A stretch of DNA of 39,810 nt. It comes from CAYZJB01 sp964478735. Lineage in GTDB: Bacteria > CLD3 > SB21. The stretch lies in contig CAYZJB010000035.1 in assembly GCA_964478735.1 (NCBI GenBank), positions 1-39,810 of the forward strand, in the 5' to 3' direction. The notes below the pieces were generated by a model. The model was given only the letters and a program-made list of their open reading frames with translations, ran no database searches and had not been told where the DNA came from. The position numbers and the translations under genes are program-made. This document shows, in pieces, positions 8,304-17,203 of this stretch (position 1 is its first letter; each line of letters begins with the position of its first letter).

Positions 8304-9718
8304 GCGGGGTCCTGATCACCCACTCTTATTTTCTACATCTCGATCCTAAAATGCAGCGGCTGATGACGCCGTATCCTCCGCTGGGAACATTGATCGCCGC
8401 CGAATACCTTGCAAGCCACGCATATCCCGTCGCGTGTTTTGACACGATGTTTACCCGAGGACCGTCCGAATTCGTGGCGTCGCTCGAGAGTCATCGTCCG
8501 GATCTGCTCGTCATTTATGACGACGATTTCAATTACCTGACGAAAATGTGCCTGAGCAACATGCGCTACGCCGCCTTCGAGATGATACGAGCCGCTGTCT
8601 CACGAAACGTTCCCGTCCTGGTTCATGGCTCCGATGTGACGGACCATACAAACGCCTACCTACAGCAGGGCGCGCTCGCCGTAATCGTTGGCGAAGGCGA
8701 ACAAACGTTACTTGAGGCGACGGACGCACTGTTGAGCGGATATAAAAACCGATTGAACGATATACCGGGCCTCGTTCTGACAAATACCAGAACTCCGAAA
8801 CGCGACTTTTTTGAAAATATGGATGAGTTACCTGATCCGGATTTCGATCGCATCGATATCGAACGGTATCGAGACGCCTGGCAGAAAAAACACGGTTATT
8901 TCTCCCTGAATGTTTCAACGACACGTGGGTGCCCGTATCACTGTAACTGGTGCGCCAAACCGATTTACGGTCAAAGCTATCACTCCTACTCACCTCAAAA
9001 AGTTGCCCGTCACTGGCGAATCCTCAAGGAGCGTTACCATCCCGACCACCTGTGGATCACCGACGATATTTTCGGTCTCAAACCCGGCTGGCTGGAATCC
9101 TTTCAACACGAATGTTCCCGTTCGGGTGCGATGATTCCCTACAAGTGTCAGACGCGCGCCGATTTACTGCTTCGCGACCGAATGATCGACCATCTCAAGA
9201 CCACGGGCTGCGTGGACATCTGGATTGGTGCGGAATCCGGAAGCCAGAAGGTTCTGGACGCCATGGAAAAGGGTATCCGGGTAGAACAGATTTATGAAGC
9301 AACCCGGCGAGTAAAGAAAGCCGGGATCAACATATCCTATTTCATACAGTTCGGCTATCCCGGAGAAAACTGGAAGGATATCTGTGAAACCCGAAAGGTT
9401 ATCAAGGACAACCTGCCTGCGGAACTCGGCATTTCCGTTTCCTACCCGTTGCCGGGAACAACGTTTTACGAACGTGTTAAAAATGATTTGACAACAAAAG
9501 CGAACTGGACTGATTCGGACGATCTGGACATGATGTTTGCAGGGACGTATGAGCGTTTTTTTTATAAAATTCTGCACCGTTTCATTCACGCCGAATATCG
9601 TACGAACAAAATCCTCCGTGACAGGATCTTCCGGAAATTCGTTCATCTGCTCTATTATCTGATGCAGGCCATGATCTTCCGGATCCGCTTGCATGCGTAT
9701 CTGATGGCTAGACGATGA
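8300..9718 (+). CDS. B12-binding-type radical SAM protein
   Basis: A 472-aa protein. The N-terminal part (about 1-170) has the Rossmann-like layout of cobalamin-binding radical SAM enzymes (PPLGTLIAAEYL near the start, IVGEGE near 130-140). The radical SAM core begins with CPYHCNWC (Cys 211, 215 and 218), the CxxxCxxC site for the [4Fe-4S] cluster. GAESGSQKVLDAMEKG and FGYPGENW are family hallmarks. Members include BchE, HpnJ-like enzymes and C- or P-methylases; the reaction here is unknown. A free cobalamin His motif (DxHxxG) is not seen, so B12 binding is inferred from family resemblance. The start at 8300 overlaps the previous stop (ATGA) and has GGAGG at 8288-8292. The longer upstream frame overlaps the neighbouring gene and is rejected. 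Confidence 0.85.
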   Translation: MSGVLITHSYFLHLDPKMQRLMTPYPPLGTLIAAEYLASHAYPVACFDTMFTRGPSEFVASLESHRPDLLVIYDDDFNYLTKMCLSNMRYAAFEMIRAAVSRNVPVLVHGSDVTDHTNAYLQQGALAVIVGEGEQTLLEATDALLSGYKNRLNDIPGLVLTNTRTPKRDFFENMDELPDPDFDRIDIERYRDAWQKKHGYFSLNVSTTRGCPYHCNWCAKPIYGQSYHSYSPQKVARHWRILKERYHPDHLWITDDIFGLKPGWLESFQHECSRSGAMIPYKCQTRADLLLRDRMIDHLKTTGCVDIWIGAESGSQKVLDAMEKGIRVEQIYEATRRVKKAGINISYFIQFGYPGENWKDICETRKVIKDNLPAELGISVSYPLPGTTFYERVKNDLTTKANWTDSDDLDMMFAGTYERFFYKILHRFIHAEYRTNKILRDRIFRKFVHLLYYLMQAMIFRIRLHAYLMARR

Positions 9719-9891
9719 ATATCAGGTCTATTAGATTTGGAACCGCATTTCATGCAAATGGTAATGTCAATCCAGATCCGACATCGTGCCGGATACTTCG
9801 AAACAAGCTCGCTATCAACGATTTTCTCATTGCCTCGTTCAAAAAGGGTTTCGTCGTATGGGATGCGGCTACGACGTATATGAAAAAATAG
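9715..9891 (+). CDS. Small 58-aa ORF coupled to the radical SAM gene
   Basis: A 58-codon frame starts with an ATG that overlaps the preceding radical SAM stop (ATGA, 9715-9718) and ends 10 nt before the methyltransferase ATG. It fills the only sizeable space in this part of an otherwise gapless operon. The product is basic with one Cys (SCRILR) and ends in YMKK. No signal peptide or family is recognised. It could be a small accessory protein, a modified peptide, or a gene remnant. The tight coupling is the only positive evidence; there is no homology. Confidence 0.45.
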   Translation: MNIRSIRFGTAFHANGNVNPDPTSCRILRNKLAINDFLIASFKKGFVVWDAATTYMKK

Positions 9892-9901
9892 AGCCGAAAT
9901 A

Positions 9902-10693
9902 ATGCATGATGTATTGCAGGCGCCTCCCTCATCTGAACGCGCCTTTACGCTGCAATCGGAGAATTACGATGCCAACGAAATCGGCCATCCGATCCTGACC
10001 TGGATGCGATCGAGAGTTCGACGGCACGCGATGAAATTTTTGAAGCCGAGCGACGCGATTCTCGATATCAACGCCGGTACCGGATTGGACGCGGTTTATT
10101 TCAGCCGACGAGGGCATCCGGTCCTTGCGACGGATCACTCCGCCGGAATGATCGAACAGATAAGAAAAAAAAACGGACAACTTCGAATTCAGCGCTGCAG
10201 TTTTACGGATCTTCATGAAATCGAGGCAGAGAATTTTGACTTCGTCCTGTCTAATTTTGGCGGCCTCAATTGCGCGCCTGACCTGTCACCGATCGCTGAG
10301 GGTCTGCCGCGACTGCTCAAAAAGGGCGCGTTCGTCACGCTGGTCATCATGCCTCGATTTTGTCTATGGGAGTGGCTGCATGTCCTGAAGGGCAATTTCC
10401 GCCTTGCCACGCGCCGCCTGCGAAAAAAAATACTGGCCAACATCGAAGGAGTTCCGGTTCCGACGTTTTACCATTCCCCTCGTGCCGTTGTCGGAATGTT
10501 TCGAAAGCATTTCAGGCCGGTCGCCCTCGAAGGCCTTGCTGTGATCAGTCCTCCACCCTATATGAAAAATTTTGCTTTGCGCCACGAAGCACTGTACCAC
10601 CGACTCACACGGATCGATGAACGCATCTGCACCTGGCCCGTGCTTCGACATCTGGGTGACCATTACATCCTCACGCTGCGGTACGTTGGATGA
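9902..10693 (+). CDS. Class I SAM-dependent methyltransferase (1)
   Basis: A 263-aa protein with a Rossmann methyltransferase core. Motif I is ILDINAGTGLDAVYF at about residues 53-67, followed by an acidic ribose-binding position (ATDHSAGM) and a motif IV-like FVLSNFGGLNC. The C-terminal third (about 165-263) is basic and aromatic and presumably forms the acceptor site. The acceptor is unknown. It begins 10 nt after the small ORF with no strong ribosome-binding site, and its stop overlaps the start of methyltransferase 2 (ATGA). Two adjacent methyltransferases after a B12-type radical SAM gene suggest a multiply methylated product. Confidence 0.8.
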   Translation: MHDVLQAPPSSERAFTLQSENYDANEIGHPILTWMRSRVRRHAMKFLKPSDAILDINAGTGLDAVYFSRRGHPVLATDHSAGMIEQIRKKNGQLRIQRCSFTDLHEIEAENFDFVLSNFGGLNCAPDLSPIAEGLPRLLKKGAFVTLVIMPRFCLWEWLHVLKGNFRLATRRLRKKILANIEGVPVPTFYHSPRAVVGMFRKHFRPVALEGLAVISPPPYMKNFALRHEALYHRLTRIDERICTWPVLRHLGDHYILTLRYVG

Positions 10694-11445
10694 ACGAATC
10701 TGCGATACATAACAAATCGTTTGAAGACGTTTACCTCGAAGTACGAATGGCGGAAGGACGCCTGTACGACGATTCGATCGTAAACCGTCTGCCCGAGATC
10801 GGCAAGACCCATCCGCTTGCCGCCGAGTGGTCGATCCGTAAACAGTCGCTAAAACGATTCATGAAATACCTGCACGCCCGTAAACCCGTCCGCATTCTGG
10901 AGATCGGGTGCGGAAATGGATGGATGAGCCGTCACCTTGCCGATGCATTGCCCCGTACAAGCGTCGTTGCCGTCGATGCAAATGAAGTGGAAATAGAACA
11001 GGCACGACGGCTTTTTTTCAAGCCCAATCTTCAATTTGAGCACCGCCGGTTTATCCCGGAGGACCTCGGTGAAAAGTTCGACCTGATTGTCCTGGCCAGT
11101 TCGCTGCAATACTTTCGAGACTGTGCGAGTCTGATACGGCGTTTATTCGAATGTCTGCTGTCAGATGGAGAAATCCACGTTATGGACAGTTTTTTTTATC
11201 GATGGGAGGATATCGACCGGGCGAAGAAACGAACTGTCGATTATTTCACGAATCTGGGGTTCCCCGAGATGATCCCCTATTATCATCATCATGGCTGGCA
11301 TGAGTTGGAGGGATTTACTTACGACAAACTTTTTGATCCCGACATGTTAAACGGCTGGTTGAACAAACTTCGATTTTCCCACCGGGGATTTCCCTGGATC
11401 CGGTTTAGTCTTTCGGCCAACCGAACCGACGAATTGAGGCAATAA
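10690..11445 (+). CDS. Class I SAM-dependent methyltransferase (2)
   Basis: A 251-aa protein. Motif I is ILEIGCGNGWMSRHL (about 70-84), followed by VVAVDANEVEIEQA and a motif IV region FDLIVLASSLQYF. The domain order is standard for class I methyltransferases acting on small molecules. The C-terminus has a His-rich stretch (YYHHHGWHEL) that could contribute to substrate or metal binding. It is coupled upstream by ATGA and lies 3 nt before the ABC exporter. It is not closely similar by eye to its neighbour at 9902, so recent duplication is unlikely. The acceptor is unknown. Confidence 0.8.
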   Translation: MNESAIHNKSFEDVYLEVRMAEGRLYDDSIVNRLPEIGKTHPLAAEWSIRKQSLKRFMKYLHARKPVRILEIGCGNGWMSRHLADALPRTSVVAVDANEVEIEQARRLFFKPNLQFEHRRFIPEDLGEKFDLIVLASSLQYFRDCASLIRRLFECLLSDGEIHVMDSFFYRWEDIDRAKKRTVDYFTNLGFPEMIPYYHHHGWHELEGFTYDKLFDPDMLNGWLNKLRFSHRGFPWIRFSLSANRTDELRQ

Positions 11446-11448
11446 CCG

Positions 11449-13128
11449 ATGACAGATCGCAGTATTCAATTTTACTCTTTGCTTCGTAGATATATTCCGG
11501 CGTCCACGACGTTATGGCTTCTGATCGTTATCGGTCTGATTGTGATTTCCGCCATTCATCTGTCGTATCCATGGTTACTCAAGGTCCTGATCGACTACGC
11601 GACGTCCGCCACTTCACACCGGGACGATTTGATTCTACTGGTTCCCCTCTTCGCTGCCGTGTACGCCGCCGGCGCCGTGCTGAGCTATCGCATCGACGCA
11701 TGGCTTCAACACGCCGGAATGGAATTCCGCAACGGATTGCGACGGGACTTGCTCATGGTTCATCTTGGAACACCGTTGGATTCTGCACGTTTTCAGCGTA
11801 CGGGCCAGTTGAGTTCGCAATTTTCGGAGGACGTGGGACAACTGCACGCCGCATTGTCGGATACCCTTGCGCCGCTGGTGAAAAACGTCCTTTTCATCTG
11901 TGGTTGTCTTACCGTGATGTTCTATCTTCATCCGATCGCCAGCATTGGCGCACTGGTTTTGATGGGCGGAACGTTCCCTGCAGCTCAATTTCTGGCCCGG
12001 CGATTGGAATATTATACCCGACACGCCCAGGAAAAGCACGCGTTGGCGCATGCCGTTTTCGAAGAAGCCCTCGTGGGCATCCGTGAGATTCAGGCGGCCG
12101 CCGCCGAGCAGGAGATTCGTAGACGTTATGTTGCCATACAGAACGAAGCCACATCGTTCGAAAAAAAAGCATCCCGTATCATACCGTTTGTCAATCACGG
12201 AATTTATCTGATGGCGACTACCCTACTTTTGACCGTTTTTGGAATCTCCGTGTCAAATCCGGGCTTTTTTGGTCAATCCGCCGGAACCGGTGTTGCCTTT
12301 TATCTTTATGCATATGCCATGATGATGACTTCGGTTTCCGCCGCACGACACGTGATGACATATACACGCCAGAAAGCGACGATTCAGGGACTGACGGACC
12401 TCTTGCAGGAAGGTTCTTCCAATCGAGTTCAACGCAGGTACAGCGCACCGGTTCGAGGACAGGTCGTCTGTGACGACGTTACGTTCGGATATCAGAATGA
12501 ACGACCCGTTTTTGAACGGTTTTCAATCACGATAGCCGAAGGCGAATGGGTAACGATAGAGGGTCCATCGGGCAGCGGAAAGTCCACACTGGCTCATCTG
12601 ATCCTGGGATTCCACTCTGTACAGCGCGGGTGCATTCGTATCGACGGCATCGATATCAATGAGTGGCACCTTCCGAACCTCCGGGAACAAATCGGTTTTG
12701 TCGGTCAGGATCCATATCTATTCAGCGGAACATTGTTGGAAAACATTTGTTTTCCATCTCGGACAGTCGACCCGGAACGGATAGAACGAGTTCTCGATCT
12801 GTGCTGCCTTCGAGAGATGCTTGACGGACTTCCGGCGGGTCTCGAAACGCCAATTGGTGAACGTGGTTTTACCGTCAGCGGCGGTCAGCGCGCACGTATC
12901 GCCCTGGCGCGGGCAGTACTCCACGATCCTCCCCTGCTGATACTCGATGAAGCCACCGCCATGCTGGAAACGGAATTGGAAGAAAGGGTATGGAACGACC
13001 TGATCAAAGACCGTTCGGCGAAGACAACCCTTATTCTGGGCCACCGTGTCGAGACATTTCTAATGGCTCACCAGCGAATTCATCTCGGCTCACTCGTAAA
13101 CCAATCCGATGCGTGTCGTTTACTATAA
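11449..13128 (+). CDS. ABC exporter half-transporter (fused membrane and ATPase domains)
   Basis: A 559-aa type IV (MsbA-like) exporter. The N-terminal membrane domain (about 1-320) has several hydrophobic helices starting at LWLLIVIGLIVIS. The ATPase domain shows Walker A GPSGSGKST (about 371-379), Q-loop VGQDPYLF, signature VSGGQRARIALARA (about 476), Walker B LLILDEAT (about 500) and switch His in LGHRVE. The D-loop is AMLE instead of the common SALD, and the tail after the switch His is short. It probably works as a homodimer. Its place inside the cluster suggests it moves the finished glycoside or lipid-linked product across the inner membrane. It overlaps the next gene by 20 bp. Confidence 0.88.
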   Translation: MTDRSIQFYSLLRRYIPASTTLWLLIVIGLIVISAIHLSYPWLLKVLIDYATSATSHRDDLILLVPLFAAVYAAGAVLSYRIDAWLQHAGMEFRNGLRRDLLMVHLGTPLDSARFQRTGQLSSQFSEDVGQLHAALSDTLAPLVKNVLFICGCLTVMFYLHPIASIGALVLMGGTFPAAQFLARRLEYYTRHAQEKHALAHAVFEEALVGIREIQAAAAEQEIRRRYVAIQNEATSFEKKASRIIPFVNHGIYLMATTLLLTVFGISVSNPGFFGQSAGTGVAFYLYAYAMMMTSVSAARHVMTYTRQKATIQGLTDLLQEGSSNRVQRRYSAPVRGQVVCDDVTFGYQNERPVFERFSITIAEGEWVTIEGPSGSGKSTLAHLILGFHSVQRGCIRIDGIDINEWHLPNLREQIGFVGQDPYLFSGTLLENICFPSRTVDPERIERVLDLCCLREMLDGLPAGLETPIGERGFTVSGGQRARIALARAVLHDPPLLILDEATAMLETELEERVWNDLIKDRSAKTTLILGHRVETFLMAHQRIHLGSLVNQSDACRLL

Positions 13129-15292
13129 CGATACCTGTGATGAAGGTCTGTCGGATGCCGACGACCTTCTCGCAAGGTACGGTACCCTCGGCGGATGGTG
13201 CGATCCCATTCGCGCGGCTGGAGTCCGTATCTCTGTTGTACAACGTTTTGTACGAGATTTGACGTTGGTGAGAAACGCAGTTGAGTATCGTTTCGTTGAG
13301 GACCGTGGGCCCCGCCGATTCGAACCCTGGCGTCGATCCAAAAAGATTCTGCACGTCATCGCCGCCAGTGCTCCCGACGTTGTTCATGTCAACGCTAAAG
13401 TATGGCTCCTCCCGTGGCTGCGGCGTTACCTACCCCGTGACGTTGCCATCGTTTGGCAATATCATGGGGGTGATGCACCGAGGGGGTTCAAACGTAGGCT
13501 CGCGAAATACAGCTTTCAGGCCGCCGATGGTGTTTTGTTTACAGCCGACGCACAGGCACAGATCTACCGGCGCTCCGGTATATTCAACGGTACGACGCAC
13601 GTCTATGAGATACCGGAAAATTCAACTCGAATGAGCCCAATGGATTATGCTCAGGCGAGATGTCTGACGGGTATCGACGCGAAACCCGCATTCCTGTGGG
13701 TTGGCCGTCTCGATGACCTCAAAGATCCTCTCACCGTCATCAAAGCGTTCAAGCAGATTGCTCCCGAGTTCCCTCATGCTCGTTTGTATATGGCTTATCC
13801 TTCCGGAGCGTTGACCGAAGACGTAAAGATGAGAATCCGGTCGTACCGCATGGAAAACCGGGTAATCCTTCTGGGTCGGATCGATCACGAACGGCTCATC
13901 GCCTATTACAGTGCCGCGGATTATTTCATAGCGGCAAGCCGTCGCGAAAGTAGCGGGTACGCATTGCTCGAAGCACTGGCATGTGGTTGCACGCCGATCG
14001 TTTCAAACATCCCATCATTTGCCAGGTTTTGCGGTGATGGTAAAATCGGGGAATTGTGGAACACGGGAGACCCCTACGATCTGGCACGTGCAATTCGTAA
14101 AGCCACTGCATATCCCGTCAACCGAACGGAGGTACTGGAGCATTTTCAGAAACATCTCAGTCCCACGGCGCTTGCGAAGACCGCAATATCGATCTATCAG
14201 TCGGTGACGAAAAAGCGAGCCGGCGTGTTATTTTCGATTGCAGAAAATAAAGCGGAAGACTCGTTTACCGTAACTGCCGTTCAGGATGAACATATCCGAT
14301 CTGCGCTGGCGATACTGCCAACCGCCGTAGAGGCATCTCAAGCGGAAGAAGTTTATCGATGGAAATTACGGGCTGAAGGCGCGATCAAATGTCCTGCCTT
14401 CTGTGCTCTCGACAATTTCGCAAATATCATTGGCCATTATGCGGCTACGTTTACTCAAATTTACCTTCACGGAAACGAATGGCCCGTCGTTCACGCTCAT
14501 GACGCTTTGACGGCGAGCGCGTACCGGCACCGGGGCGTCATGACGGCCATCATGCAAAAAGCTCATTGCGCATGGAAACTCGACGGCGTGCGACTGGTCC
14601 TTGGGCTTCCCAATCAACATTGGAGGAAAGATAACCGCCATCACTGGCAAAAAATTCAGAGAGCCGCCTGGTTTGTATGTCCGCTTCGGATAAGTAATTA
14701 TTTCCGAACTCGATCTCTCGTGATACGTACCCTGACGCCGGGTATCGATTTCTTCTCGTGGATTTATTCGACGTGGCATTATCCGTGGACGCACGGATTG
14801 AAATTCGAAAACATTGATGTGTCATCACCTGAACTCGAAACCGTCTGGCGGTCCGTCAAAAACAAGTATGGGGCCATCATTGTCAGGAACGGCGACTGGC
14901 TGCGATATCGATATGGACACGCGCCGCATCGTAAATATCGTTTTGTCATTGCACGGTATAAGAATCGCCCCGTGGGTTATCTTGTCTATGCGATTCATCA
15001 TGAACGACGGTATGCCGATCTTGCCGACGTACTGACTGCCCCCGACGATTTTCGGACGAAAGCGGCCTTGATTCGATATGCACTCAATGCGATGCGAAAG
15101 GACGGCGCAAGTTTGTGTCGTGCGTTGTTGAATGAACACCAACCGACACGACGGGCCTTTATAAGTAACGGTTTTATCAAACGACAGCGGGGTTTCGATA
15201 TCAGCATCATTCCCCTCAATGACATTCCAATCCGCGATCTATCGGACCCAGAAACGACATTTTTTATCGGAGGCGATTTCGATGTCGTTTAA
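13109..15292 (+). CDS. GT4 glycosyltransferase fused to a GNAT acyltransferase
   Basis: A 727-aa fusion. Residues 1 to about 372 form a GT-B retaining glycosyltransferase of family 4: an N-terminal domain with PDVVHVNAK and WQYHGGD, the sugar-nucleotide domain starting FLWVGRLDDLKDP, and the E-x7-E motif from Glu280 to Glu288 (ESSGYALLE). From about 373 to 727 the sequence is GNAT-like. It has an acetyl-CoA loop-like YRHRGVMTAIM preceded by HDALTAS, then LVLGLPN, as in GNAT proteins that carry a PN-S-Y-klGW segment. A second GNAT-like half around IARYKNRPVGYLVY follows. The predicted role is to add a sugar and to acylate an amine. One uninterrupted frame supports a genuine fusion. It overlaps the deacetylase gene by 11 bp. 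Confidence 0.8.
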   Translation: MRVVYYNDTCDEGLSDADDLLARYGTLGGWCDPIRAAGVRISVVQRFVRDLTLVRNAVEYRFVEDRGPRRFEPWRRSKKILHVIAASAPDVVHVNAKVWLLPWLRRYLPRDVAIVWQYHGGDAPRGFKRRLAKYSFQAADGVLFTADAQAQIYRRSGIFNGTTHVYEIPENSTRMSPMDYAQARCLTGIDAKPAFLWVGRLDDLKDPLTVIKAFKQIAPEFPHARLYMAYPSGALTEDVKMRIRSYRMENRVILLGRIDHERLIAYYSAADYFIAASRRESSGYALLEALACGCTPIVSNIPSFARFCGDGKIGELWNTGDPYDLARAIRKATAYPVNRTEVLEHFQKHLSPTALAKTAISIYQSVTKKRAGVLFSIAENKAEDSFTVTAVQDEHIRSALAILPTAVEASQAEEVYRWKLRAEGAIKCPAFCALDNFANIIGHYAATFTQIYLHGNEWPVVHAHDALTASAYRHRGVMTAIMQKAHCAWKLDGVRLVLGLPNQHWRKDNRHHWQKIQRAAWFVCPLRISNYFRTRSLVIRTLTPGIDFFSWIYSTWHYPWTHGLKFENIDVSSPELETVWRSVKNKYGAIIVRNGDWLRYRYGHAPHRKYRFVIARYKNRPVGYLVYAIHHERRYADLADVLTAPDDFRTKAALIRYALNAMRKDGASLCRALLNEHQPTRRAFISNGFIKRQRGFDISIIPLNDIPIRDLSDPETTFFIGGDFDVV

Positions 15293-16160
15293 AAACATCG
15301 TCAGAGCAGTGGTCTATGGGATCGTAGAAATGGGCTGGCGACTAAGCCATGTTCTTGTACGATGTATTACTCATCCTCAGCGAGACGTCGTGCACTGGAC
15401 ATCGGACGGACGACAGTCGGTCGTCATCGTGGCGCCGCATCCGGATGATGAGACCCTCGGCGTTGGCGGAACCATGTGGCGGCACATAGAAAAAGGCGAT
15501 TCGGTCACTCTCATCGTTGTCACCGATGGCGGTGCGTCGAAAGCGAGCGGGTTATCGGCAGAGGAAATGCGATTAATGAGAAAGCAGGAAGTCGACGAAC
15601 TGCGCCGGATGCTTCCGGTCGAATGCGTTTTCCTTGAATATCCGGAAAATCATTGGAACGACAACACACTGGCCGAAGCGTTACGAGGACCTCTGGCCGG
15701 CGCAGAAATCATTTATGCTCCCTCCTGTATCGACTTTCATCCCGAACATGTACGCGTCGCAAAAGTCGTTGCAACGCTGGTACGGGACGACCAAACGATA
15801 CGTGTATACGAGATCGGCGTCCCTTTGACCCGGCATCTCGTCAACATCGTGGTCAATATTGAACATGTCGCCCGGAAAAAAACATCCCAACTTGAACTTT
15901 ATGGAAGTCAAAGCGATGCAATCCGCCCGCTCAAACGGATTCATAAATATGGAAAAGCGTACTACGGCCTCGGTGCGATCGAAAAATTCTGGCAAGTCTC
16001 TGAAGGCACTTACCGGCGCATTATGGCCGAGGGAAATTGGCTGGATCGTGTCCGAAGCCCCTACCGGGGCATTCGGCAAAATCCCATTTCCGACCCCCTG
16101 TCCGTTTTGATCGGCCGTCAGGATCGGCTTCGTTTGAAAAAACTATCAACGGGCTTATGA
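15282..16160 (+). CDS. PIG-L/LmbE-family N-deacetylase
   Basis: A 292-aa predicted zinc-dependent N-deacetylase. The family motif APHPDDETLG spans residues 51-60 (His53 and Asp56 as metal ligands, Asp55 as likely base). VVTDGGAS follows, and the third ligand motif is FHPEHVRVA. Members include GlcNAc-PI, mycothiol (MshB) and bacillithiol (BshB) deacetylases. A hydrophobic N-terminus (about 5-28) may associate with the membrane. The start at 15282 is chosen because GGAGG at 15269-15273 lies 8 nt upstream. Sitting between two GT4 genes, one fused to an acyltransferase, it probably de-N-acetylates an aminosugar that is then re-acylated or methylated; this is inference. The stop overlaps the next gene by ATGA. 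Confidence 0.88.
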   Translation: MSFKNIVRAVVYGIVEMGWRLSHVLVRCITHPQRDVVHWTSDGRQSVVIVAPHPDDETLGVGGTMWRHIEKGDSVTLIVVTDGGASKASGLSAEEMRLMRKQEVDELRRMLPVECVFLEYPENHWNDNTLAEALRGPLAGAEIIYAPSCIDFHPEHVRVAKVVATLVRDDQTIRVYEIGVPLTRHLVNIVVNIEHVARKKTSQLELYGSQSDAIRPLKRIHKYGKAYYGLGAIEKFWQVSEGTYRRIMAEGNWLDRVRSPYRGIRQNPISDPLSVLIGRQDRLRLKKLSTGL

Positions 16161-17203
16161 CCATCGTTTTTTTAACTCCAGGATTCCCCTCTGACGAATC
16201 GGATACCTCGTGTCTGCCTTATCTGCAGGACTTCATCCTGTCTTATCGGCAGCAATTTCCGTCGGACTCGATCCATGTTCTAAGTCTGCGATACCCCTTC
16301 GGCGCCGGAGACTATTCATGGCATGGCATTCCCGTTTACGCTGCAGCGGGTGGTCACGGATCGATACGAAAGCGCCTCCTGTGCTGGTTCCGCATCGCCC
16401 GGCGTTTTGTACGAATCCGACGATGCGGTCGAATTGACGTCATCCATTCTTTCTGGATTGGTGAAACGACCGTCATCGGAGAATGTATGCGCCGTCTTTT
16501 CGGGTACCGGCATATCGTTAGCGTCATGGGACGGGACGCGGTCCGTATTCACCGTCTTGCCGCAGCGCTGCTCTCTCGTTTGATCGTTGCCGTGCCGTCA
16601 ACTTTTGCGGCTTTAGCGTTTGAGCGTACGTACCGCCAGCCGGTACATGCCGTGATACCTGTTGGCCTCATCCCGTTTCGGCATGCCCACTCCAAAGACC
16701 GATCAACGGATATTCTGGCCGTCGGATCCTTGGTGCCGATCAAAAATCACGCAGAGGTCTTGCGAGTGGTCGCAGAACTCCGACGTTGGTTTCCAAATCT
16801 TCAATGTACTTTGATTGGCGATGGCCCACAGCGTGAAACGTTGTTACAATTACGCGCATCGCTCCATTTGGAGGATGCCATCGATTTTATCGGTCTAATA
16901 CCCAGGGAAGAAGTACTGCACCGGATGATGGCGGCCAAAATTCTCCTTCATACGTCAACCTTTGAAACCCAAGGATACGTCATGCTCGAGGCCCTCGCGT
17001 CGGGGATGCACGTTGTTACATCGCCTGTGGGTTATGTTCCTCCGTCGCCTCAGACGCACATTTGTTGCGACCGTTTGGCGATGGTTCGCTGCATCGCGGA
17101 CCTGTTAACCAATGGAACAACTTTTAACCCTGTTTCCGTGCCGAATGCCGTTGAAACGGCCGAAGCCTACAAATTGCTATATGAAAAAAGTCCTGCTGTT
17201 TAA
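16157..17203 (+). CDS. GT4-family glycosyltransferase
   Basis: A 348-aa GT-B glycosyltransferase. The N-terminal half has VIHSFWIGETTVIGECM and a VMGRDAVR segment. The donor-binding domain begins ILAVGSLVPIKNH, continues with LIGDGPQRE, and ends with the E-x7-E motif ETQGYVMLE (about 270-278). It is shorter than many GT4 enzymes but all blocks are present. Donor and acceptor are unknown. The start at 16157 overlaps the deacetylase stop (ATGA); the upstream extension of the frame is rejected for that reason. It overlaps the second radical SAM gene by 23 bp. Confidence 0.87.
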   Translation: MTIVFLTPGFPSDESDTSCLPYLQDFILSYRQQFPSDSIHVLSLRYPFGAGDYSWHGIPVYAAAGGHGSIRKRLLCWFRIARRFVRIRRCGRIDVIHSFWIGETTVIGECMRRLFGYRHIVSVMGRDAVRIHRLAAALLSRLIVAVPSTFAALAFERTYRQPVHAVIPVGLIPFRHAHSKDRSTDILAVGSLVPIKNHAEVLRVVAELRRWFPNLQCTLIGDGPQRETLLQLRASLHLEDAIDFIGLIPREEVLHRMMAAKILLHTSTFETQGYVMLEALASGMHVVTSPVGYVPPSPQTHICCDRLAMVRCIADLLTNGTTFNPVSVPNAVETAEAYKLLYEKSPAV

